From a virus, in the IMG/VR virus record IMGVR_UViG_3300045733_000093, positions 1 through 46,045 of that record: a DNA stretch of 46,045 nucleotides; one strand, 5' to 3'. A program made the translations under genes and the position numbers. The notes under the pieces are model-generated. The model was not told the origin of the DNA and ran no database searches. It saw only the letters and a list, made by a program, of their open reading frames with translations. Shown one piece after another: positions 41,399-46,045 of this stretch (its first letter is position 1; every line of letters starts with the position of its first letter).

Positions 41399-43570
41399 TT
41401 AGTTCCTCATTTCTGCGAGTTTAGTGATGTTAGTCTGACTGACTTTACCCTGTTTATTACGCTTCTCTTGATGCTTTGCGATAATTCTCTGTGCAACTAA
41501 CTTACCAATATTGCCTTCATCCCATTTAGGCATTTCACCTTTATTCATTACGACATGAAACTGTTTACGCTTATCTTCGATAGTCATATCCAAGTGTTCA
41601 TCAACTGTTCCTTCGGCTTCTGGAACTATGATGTTAATTACACTTGATAATTGTCCAATTCGACGGAATCGACCCGGTGTAGCTTGGTCCTCATTCTGTG
41701 GATTCCACTGTCTCTCATGTAGGATACTATCTGCACAAGTTTGAAGGTCAATACCTTCTCCACATGCTAATGTAGATGCTACCATTACTGCTCTGGGTGA
41801 CTTATTGAAATCCTCTTGAATCTGATATCCTTCGGGTTTACCAGTATATTCTGATGTATACTGGAGAACTGGAATACCTTCATCAATTAGTGTCTGAGCT
41901 AATTGATACCAGTCGGGATTAGATGCTTTGTCAGTATTCCTCAGAGCTTGAACCATCAATTGTCCAACATCCTTATGATGAACGAATATGACGATTTTCT
42001 TCTCAGTTTCTTCAATGAATTCTTCGATGTATCCGAGTGTAGCTGGAATCTTCGCGAGTCCAACAATATGCCTCATCTTAGACATTTTCGCTATAACTTG
42101 GATTCCACTTACAGCATCTTCATTTCCATCTTTTTCGTCAACGGCTTCATTATACCATTTAACGAAATCAGATACAGAGTCATCATATGTATCTTGGGAG
42201 AGATTATCAAGTTGAACATTCAATTTCGTTCTATTGACATCTGGAAATTCATCCATTACTTCATTGTATTCTCTACGAATGAGAATAGATGATGTAAATT
42301 CTCTGAATTTCTCTGGTCTGCGGATTCCACCCATCTTCTTCTTATTACCCTGCCAGTAATACTCTACCCACGTATCAAGAAATGCTTGATTAGAATAGAA
42401 TTTAACAGGGTCCATCATGTTTAGAACTGGGAAGAATTCACTCCCTCTATTTTTCCATGGTGTGCCCGATAGAGGAATAACTTTACAACCATTGTTGTTG
42501 ACCAGTTTCCGAACTTCTTGAGTCCGAGCAGAATCAACATTCTTAATCTGTTGACATTCATCGAGAATCACCAATTTAATGTTAAGTTTCTCAAGTTTCT
42601 CTCTTGGGAATCTACGAAGCAAGTCATATGGAATGATGTAGCATTTCAGATTAGGCATTACGAAATCTTTCGAGGTCGTAATAATCTGTGCAAGGAAATC
42701 AGGTCCAAGCCATCTAATGAGCTGTTTGAACCACTGGAATTTGATAGCTGATTTAGTGACAATGAGAGTTGGCGTATAGTCCTTCGCGTGGAATCTAAGT
42801 AGTGCGAGTGCTTCAACAGTCTTACCTAATCCCATATCATCGAAGAATCCAAATCCCTTCTGCATAGCTAATGCTATTTCAGCAGCTTGCGCACCAGCTA
42901 CTTGAAAATTGAATAGTTTATATTCATTACAGAGTGAACATTGATTCTTGACCCATACATGCTTGCAAGTCTTAATTTCAGGTTTCCAATCATTGGATAC
43001 CATTGTCTCGTAGGATGTCTTACGAGGTAATACCTTCTTAATGATATGGAAACATTCGAGGGTAATCAACTTAATTGTATTACCTTCTTTGTCTACAGTT
43101 TCAATTGAGAACTTCTCTTTCGCTACCTTACCACAATCAGGACACTTCTCTTGTAATCTAGTGACATTGAACTTGGGAGTTCTAATGACATTAACTACTT
43201 CTTTGACTTCTACTGTCATCTCAACAGTAGCGCCAGAACGAATAGCATCCAGAACATGCTCAGGAATATTAAGATGTGAGCAAGGCTGAGTATTATCACA
43301 ACCTATCTCCCTAGCTTTAGCTTCCCATATATCATCGTGTCCATGACCCGGACAAAGCGCGTGGGCCACTTCATGTTTAATTGTGCAGACTACTTCATCG
43401 TATGGATGAATGTCAATATGGAATGCGTTTAGGATAATAGTCTTATCTTTATAGACACATAATCCCAAGAATGGTTGGTCTGGATTAGTCGTAATCTTGA
43501 CATGCCAATCAGATAGATTATGACTATCTAACTCAGTTTGGCAAAATTTAGATGCACTATTTCTGTCCAT
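41399..43570 (-). CDS. SprT-like metalloprotease fused to SNF2-family helicase
   Basis: The 723-aa protein has a SprT-like domain with HEVAH at 66-70 and GHGHDDIW as second zinc-binding part. Two zinc-ribbon pairs follow (C143/C146; C202, C211/C214). A full SNF2 ATPase follows: motif I DMGLGKT (245-251), motif II DECQ (337-340), motif III LSGTP (368-372), motif IV VIFVHH, and motif VI GRFRRIGQ (633-640). All catalytic parts look intact. SprT/Spartan proteins remove DNA-protein crosslinks and SNF2 proteins remodel or displace proteins on DNA, so the fusion could clear DNA of host proteins during replication. Confidence 0.8.
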   Translation of the reverse strand: MDRNSASKFCQTELDSHNLSDWHVKITTNPDQPFLGLCVYKDKTIILNAFHIDIHPYDEVVCTIKHEVAHALCPGHGHDDIWEAKAREIGCDNTQPCSHLNIPEHVLDAIRSGATVEMTVEVKEVVNVIRTPKFNVTRLQEKCPDCGKVAKEKFSIETVDKEGNTIKLITLECFHIIKKVLPRKTSYETMVSNDWKPEIKTCKHVWVKNQCSLCNEYKLFNFQVAGAQAAEIALAMQKGFGFFDDMGLGKTVEALALLRFHAKDYTPTLIVTKSAIKFQWFKQLIRWLGPDFLAQIITTSKDFVMPNLKCYIIPYDLLRRFPREKLEKLNIKLVILDECQQIKNVDSARTQEVRKLVNNNGCKVIPLSGTPWKNRGSEFFPVLNMMDPVKFYSNQAFLDTWVEYYWQGNKKKMGGIRRPEKFREFTSSILIRREYNEVMDEFPDVNRTKLNVQLDNLSQDTYDDSVSDFVKWYNEAVDEKDGNEDAVSGIQVIAKMSKMRHIVGLAKIPATLGYIEEFIEETEKKIVIFVHHKDVGQLMVQALRNTDKASNPDWYQLAQTLIDEGIPVLQYTSEYTGKPEGYQIQEDFNKSPRAVMVASTLACGEGIDLQTCADSILHERQWNPQNEDQATPGRFRRIGQLSSVINIIVPEAEGTVDEHLDMTIEDKRKQFHVVMNKGEMPKWDEGNIGKLVAQRIIAKHQEKRNKQGKVSQTNITKLAEMRN

Positions 43571-43609
43571 TAGATTCTCTCATTCATTACAGTTAATAAT
43601 AGTAAAGTC

Positions 43610-43686
43610 TGGTGCCTCTGATTGGAGTCGAACCAATACTTTATCGATTTTAAGTCGATTTTCTCTGCCAGTTGGAATACAGAGGC
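43610..43686 (-). tRNA. tRNA-Leu (anticodon UAA) with short variable loop
   Basis: The minus strand folds as a cloverleaf: acceptor GCCTCTG/CAGAGGC, D-arm with a three-pair stem, anticodon stem ATCGA/TCGAT with 7-nt loop CTTAAAA (anticodon TAA), 5-nt variable loop, T-arm ATTGG/CCAAT with TTCGACT loop, discriminator A, and CCA encoded in the DNA (43612-43610). UAA reads the Leu codon UUA, abundant in this AT-rich genome. Bacterial Leu tRNAs usually have a long variable arm; this one does not. No other tRNA was seen. Confidence 0.85.
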
Positions 43687-43695
43687 TATATTTCA

Positions 43696-43890
43696 TTAGT
43701 CTATCACCAGTTTGATATCGATGATTTCAGCGTTGGGATAGTGATTTTCTACTATCTTTTGAGCTTCATCTAATCCTGATGATTGACACTCAAAATAAAA
43801 GAAGCCTTTTATTTCTTCAAACAATAAAGCATGATATTTCATAGTAGGAATTTCTTTCTCTGTGCAGATTTCACAGTGACAATAGTTCAT
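43696..43890 (-). CDS. Hypothetical 64-aa protein
   Basis: ATG 43890 is preceded by GGAGAAC and lies one base after the upstream stop; a frame from 43905 is less well supported. The protein has CHCEIC near its N-terminus and a short alpha/beta domain (YHALLFEEIKGFFYFECQ, SSGLDEAQKIVENHYPNAEI). No recognised family. Confidence 0.55.
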   Translation of the reverse strand: MNYCHCEICTEKEIPTMKYHALLFEEIKGFFYFECQSSGLDEAQKIVENHYPNAEIIDIKLVID

Positions 43891-43891
43891 A

Positions 43892-44104
43892 TTAGTTCTC
43901 CACAACTATGGATGTGATTTCGTCCATGAATAGTGAAGTATGGTCATAAAACTTTTCAGTTTCAATACCATTTTCACCAAGATATTCTTCAAATCTATCA
44001 TTCTGAACAGATATGGTATTTAGACAAATCGGTCCATGATGAATTTCAGTCACATTCTCCATCTTGTAGGATACACCAGTCTTGAGATTCACAGTCAATT
44101 TCAT
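43892..44104 (-). CDS. Hypothetical 70-aa protein
   Basis: ATG 44104 is preferred over TTG 44116 (GGA upstream). The sequence is beta-rich at the start (LTVNLKTGVSYKMENVTEI) and acidic at the end. It is not recognised. Confidence 0.55.
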   Translation of the reverse strand: MKLTVNLKTGVSYKMENVTEIHHGPICLNTISVQNDRFEEYLGENGIETEKFYDHTSLFMDEITSIVVEN

Positions 44105-44130
44105 AATAGTTTCCAATCAGTTAATGATAG

Positions 44131-44847
44131 TTATTGAGACTTCGCATCTTTAATGCTGCTACGCAACAGATTAGCTGCGACAGCGACAGTAATTCCCTTT
44201 TGAACTACTAACATCTGAAGTGTAAATTCTGACACTCCAAGTTCAGCAGCATACTTTCGAAGTTCGATTTTGTCAATCTTCTTAGAAGTAGTAGTGGTCT
44301 TGATTGTTTTCGCCCCAATAGATTTGGGCGCGAGTGGCTTGTATGAGATATCAGATATCTTAAGCTTTTCACGTTCATCCTGTTTCAATTGATTCGCCAA
44401 TTGATTTAAATAAACCTGAATAGCTTTTTGTTTATTTCCAGCATCAATAATCTGCTGATTCATCTCAAATATAACAGTCTTGAAATGATTGAATCTGTGC
44501 ATTAGTTCTTCGGCTAATGCATATGGCTTATTTATGATAGTTATGTCGTCCATGATAGTCTGTTTCAATTCAGTAATTGAGACAGTGGCCGCCGTAAATA
44601 GGTCAGTCCGCACAGTAATAGATTCGTCTATTTGTCGGGCTGTATTCAAAGCAGCATTCAATCTATTATCTTCCATTACTTCCAATCGCTTGACCTGATT
44701 CTCAGGTTTTGACAATTCAGCTTTAGACGCAAGTTCCTTAGTCCAGCAATCATCACAGAAAAACATATTTCCATAATGACAGGTGACAATAGTTTCATTG
44801 TCACATACTTCACACTTTCCATTCTTTCGACCGTGAGTCTCAATCAT
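44131..44847 (-). CDS. Zinc-finger coiled-coil phage protein (238 aa)
   Basis: N-terminus has a four-Cys zinc site (CEVC near 12-15 and CDDC near 31-34 with a His between). Then comes a long coiled-coil region (about 60-170) and a basic linker with many Thr and Lys, ending in a small helical domain with YAAELGVSEFTLQMLVVQKG, similar to a HTH. This looks like an early-transcribed phage protein that binds DNA or a host complex. GGAAGG lies upstream of ATG 44847. Confidence 0.6.
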   Translation of the reverse strand: MIETHGRKNGKCEVCDNETIVTCHYGNMFFCDDCWTKELASKAELSKPENQVKRLEVMEDNRLNAALNTARQIDESITVRTDLFTAATVSITELKQTIMDDITIINKPYALAEELMHRFNHFKTVIFEMNQQIIDAGNKQKAIQVYLNQLANQLKQDEREKLKISDISYKPLAPKSIGAKTIKTTTTSKKIDKIELRKYAAELGVSEFTLQMLVVQKGITVAVAANLLRSSIKDAKSQ

Positions 44848-44863
44848 TGTCTTAGTCCTTCCA

Positions 44864-45025
44864 TTATTTCTGGTTAGTGTAATCCATTAGACGTTTATGG
44901 GCTAACATTCTCATCTGTCTACTTGCAGAATTATGTCGGATATCCTTCAAGATTGCCCGGCTACAAGTAGTCAATTGTGGGAAAATGAAGTTTATCATCT
45001 TCCGGCTTGCGTCCTTCGATTTCAT
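44864..45025 (-). CDS. First gene of the early operon, 53-aa basic protein
   Basis: I chose ATG 45025 behind GAGG; a frame opening further upstream at 45142 would read through the promoter and operator DNA and is rejected as a start. The protein is basic and helical (KMINFIFPQLTTCSRAILKD, SASRQMRMLAHKRLMDY). Basic small first genes are often host-takeover or regulatory proteins; inference only. Confidence 0.6.
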   Translation of the reverse strand: MKSKDASRKMINFIFPQLTTCSRAILKDIRHNSASRQMRMLAHKRLMDYTNQK

Positions 45026-45100
45026 AATAATATTGTCCTCTTTTGGTGACACATGGTATTCACCTGTCAACATATAAGATGCAACATTTATGCCTATTCC

Positions 45101-45124
45101 ATTATACCTTGTATGGTATGTCAA
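45101..45124 (-). promoter_or_regulatory. Promoter-like boxes for the early operon, unusual spacing
   Basis: On the minus strand there is a perfect TTGACA (45124-45119) and perfect TATAAT (45106-45101) but only 12 bp between them. The 12-mer GGTATAATGGAA recurs in the same orientation at about 45402-45413. Either an activator compensates for short spacing, or the -10 works with another -35. The dyad ATACC...GGTAT overlaps the spacer and -10. Confidence 0.4.
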
Positions 45125-45154
45125 GAAATTGACACACAACATCTAGTGGTCTTT

Positions 45155-45173
45155 AGTGACGTTTTTTGTCGCA
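45155..45173. promoter_or_regulatory. Operator-like site, 7-5-7 spacing
   Basis: AGTGACG-TTTTT-TGTCGCA keeps the spacing and TGAC/GTC core of the 844-862 palindrome with substitutions. It abuts the next copy, sharing one base. Confidence 0.4.
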
Positions 45174-45191
45174 GTGACGCAAATTGTGTCA
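45173..45191. promoter_or_regulatory. Operator-like site, tandem to the preceding one
   Basis: AGTGACG-CAAAT-TGTGTCA resembles 844-862 in arms and centre. The centre is 18 bp from that of the adjacent site. Both lie upstream of the early operon, suggesting shared control with the divergent region. Confidence 0.45.
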
Positions 45192-45220
45192 TTGTCCTCT
45201 TTAGTGGACACTTTTATTAT
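45192..45220 (+). promoter_or_regulatory. Rightward promoter-like sequence entering the iteron locus
   Basis: TTGTCC (45192-45197), 17-bp spacer, TATTAT (45215-45220). It would produce a transcript into the non-coding iteron region; there is no plus-strand gene there, so a primer or regulatory RNA is conceivable. Confidence 0.35.
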
Positions 45221-45288
45221 ACTATTCTGTTGCAGACTCATAATTCTGACCCCCTATTAGGTTTATAATAATTTCCAAAATCAGGTCT

Positions 45289-45343
45289 TTCCGTGATTGT
45301 TCTGTGACTATTCTGTGACTGTTCTGTGAATACTCTGTGAACC
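45289..45343 (+). repeat. Iteron array 1: five contiguous 11-bp repeats
   Basis: Five units without gaps: TTCCGTGATTG, TTCTGTGACTA, TTCTGTGACTG, TTCTGTGAATA, CTCTGTGAACC. Consensus TTCYGTGANTR. The 11-bp period puts each site on the same face of DNA. Adjacent DNA to both sides does not extend the array. Confidence 0.85.
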
Positions 45344-45351
45344 GGATTCGC

Positions 45352-45381
45352 GCTAACCCGCTGATTCTAAACGAGTTAGGC
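45352..45381 (+). repeat. 30-bp element beside iteron array 1
   Basis: Exactly 8 bp after array 1. It has weak dyad ends (CTAAC/GTTAG) and core CTGATTCTAA. It matches, at 20 of 30 positions and without gaps, the element 8 bp after array 2 on the opposite strand. Confidence 0.7.
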
Positions 45382-45465
45382 CGACCCCCTGGACTCTCCC
45401 CTTCCATTATACCACCTATTATGCTATGCTTGAGTGACCTATAAAGAGGACACTATATGGTGGGG

Positions 45466-45504
45466 GGTTATAATATTATATAAAAAAAAAAAAAAAAAAA
45501 AAAA
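45466..45504. other. AT-rich tract with 23 consecutive A
   Basis: Starts with GGTTATAATATTATAT and runs to A23 (45482-45504). It lies between the two iteron arms. AT-rich DNA flanked by iterons is the usual layout of an unwinding element of a replication origin. The exact A-run length is uncertain because homopolymers assemble poorly. Confidence 0.6.
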
Positions 45505-45598
45505 GAATACACCCACTCACACTATTGTCTAGTCCACTGTCATCCTCTGAGGACAGCTAGAGGGCCGGTTTTTTGATGGGGGGTCTCCTTCCCTTCGA

Positions 45599-45627
45599 GC
45601 TAAGTTCATTAGAATCAGTCACTTAGC
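45599..45627 (-). repeat. 29-bp element beside iteron array 2
   Basis: Perfect 7-bp arms GCTAAGT (45627-45621 on the minus strand) and ACTTAGC, with core CTGATTCTAA at the same offset as in the first element. It is 8 bp from array 2, exactly mirroring arm 1. Confidence 0.7.
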
Positions 45628-45635
45628 CCGGAATG

Positions 45636-45690
45636 GTCGCACGGAAACATCACAGAACGACCACGGAAACATCACAGCATATTCACGGAA
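45636..45690 (-). repeat. Iteron array 2: five contiguous 11-bp repeats, inverted
   Basis: On the minus strand from 45690: TTCCGTGAATA, TGCTGTGATGT, TTCCGTGGTCG, TTCTGTGATGT, TTCCGTGCGAC. It has the same TTCYGTG core, number and period as array 1 but opposite orientation, so the arrays point at each other across 292 bp. Confidence 0.85.
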
Positions 45691-45780
45691 TGTTCAGGAT
45701 TTAGGTTTCCATTAGAAATGTGATTCACTATCTGCTATTTTATATTTCGAATGTGAAGGGTAATGTATACGATATTATGG

Positions 45781-45899
45781 CAATACGATAAGTAATATAA
45801 AACTCACCATATACAGGAGGATAGTATTCCATTAACAATACTTGCGATAAGCAAGCTAAAAGCCGTATCAAAATATATAATGGGACAATACGATAAGCA
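45781..45899 (+). repeat. Short direct repeats CAATACGATAAG
   Basis: CAATACGATAAGTA (45781-45794) and CAATACGATAAGCA (45886-45899) are near-identical, and 45836-45853 holds a third copy with four extra bases that form a small hairpin (CTTGC/GCAAG). Spacing is about 52 bp. They lie between array 2 and the terminator of the short operon, where no gene is seen. Confidence 0.55.
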
Positions 45900-45918
45900 G
45901 AGCAGCCAATTATAGACA

Positions 45919-46045
45919 AAAAAAAAGACCCCCTCGCGGGAGTCAGTCTGCGATGTAGATACGTTCGACTAGGATACTTGTCAATATCCTGTTTTCTTCG
46001 AGTTCATCGAATCTTGCTACCACGTAGGAAGCAGTTTTCAATGAT
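45919..46045. repeat. Right copy of 127-bp terminal direct repeat
   Basis: Identical to bases 1-127. Collapsing the two copies gives a circle of about 45,918 bp in which the minus-strand gene ending at base 25 and its terminator are continuous with the non-coding region 45026-45918. Confidence 0.9.

Larger units (their letters stand above)
45026..45918. other. Non-coding replication/segregation-like locus
   Basis: About 0.9 kb without a convincing gene. It contains the early promoter region, two tandem operators, a rightward promoter, two inverted five-iteron arrays with companion elements, an A23/AT-rich tract, and direct repeats. Open frames here cross the iterons, lack ribosome sites, and are rejected. 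The layout suggests an origin of replication or a centromere-like partition site; no initiator or ParM/ParA/TubZ homologue is recognisable nearby. Confidence 0.6.

Noticed and set aside
45053-45268. 71-aa plus-strand open frame
   Set aside because: Crosses promoter and operator sequences and has no ribosome site.
45222-45407. 61-aa minus-strand open frame across iteron array 1
   Set aside because: No ribosome site; the frame is explained by the repeat sequence.
45289-45690. Possible CRISPR array
   Set aside because: The 11-bp units are contiguous without spacers and no cas genes are seen; they are iterons. The Cas4-like nuclease at 39244 is a RecB-type phage exonuclease, not evidence of CRISPR.
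45730-45830. About 30-codon minus-strand frame
   Set aside because: Too short, lacking a ribosome site and overlapping the direct repeats.
1-46045. Lysogeny module or phage RNA polymerase
   Set aside because: No integrase, excisionase, CI-like repressor or T7-type polymerase frame was found on either strand; late transcription is best explained by host sigma70-type promoters.

Overview
The window is a complete, tailed double-stranded DNA phage genome with podovirus-like virion genes, almost certainly an uncultured phage assembled from a metagenome. Its first 127 bases recur as its last 127 bases, so the contig closes on itself and the unique circular length is about 45,918 bp. The sequence is AT-rich. 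I see no integrase, lysogeny repressor or phage RNA polymerase, which points to a lytic phage transcribed by the host enzyme. Nothing in the sequence names the host.

Layout. A bidirectional control region (about 640-1185) carries a strong sigma70-type promoter reading right and another reading left. The rightward late operon (1186-30325, all plus strand) runs: small terminase, putative fibre, holin-like and small structural proteins, large terminase, portal, scaffold, major capsid, beta-helix fibre, head-tail adaptor, tail nozzle, large tail protein, collagen-like fibre, GH108 endolysin, then three very large or compositionally biased proteins that look like DNA-ejection (internal virion) proteins. 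The leftward early/middle operon (45025 down to 30326, all minus strand) holds small regulators, a tRNA, a SprT-SNF2 fusion, a Cas4/RecB-type nuclease, a Sak4-like RecA ATPase with a putative ssDNA-binding partner, an Acb2-like anti-CBASS candidate, a UDG-DNA polymerase A fusion, a DUF3987-like helicase and a nucleotide-modification-associated protein. The two operons converge with no gap at 30325/30326. A third, short leftward operon (639-25) ends in a textbook rho-independent terminator.

How it fits together. The minus-strand genes supply replication and recombination (polymerase, helicase, Sak4, SSB-like, nuclease, SNF2) and probably host takeover; the plus-strand genes build, package and release the virion. 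Three intact endonuclease VII-type HNH genes sit beside terL, portal/scaffold and the helicase, as free-standing homing endonucleases do. About 0.9 kb of non-coding DNA (45026-45918) looks like the replication or segregation locus: two arrays of five contiguous 11-bp iterons in inverted orientation, each followed after exactly 8 bp by a related 30-bp element, flanking an AT-rich tract with 23 consecutive A.

Most notable: (1) I could not find one GATC in the window, and Asp codons switch from GAT to GAC before codons starting with C, suggesting strong counter-selection; (2) the mirrored 2 x 5 iteron locus; (3) two candidate structured RNAs in the early operon, one with a plausible pseudoknot; (4) a tRNA-Leu(UAA) without the long variable arm; (5) an Acb2-like protein; (6) the SprT-SNF2 and UDG-PolA fusions; (7) a small gene interrupted by one in-frame TGA. 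All calls rest on reading the sequence; no search was run.
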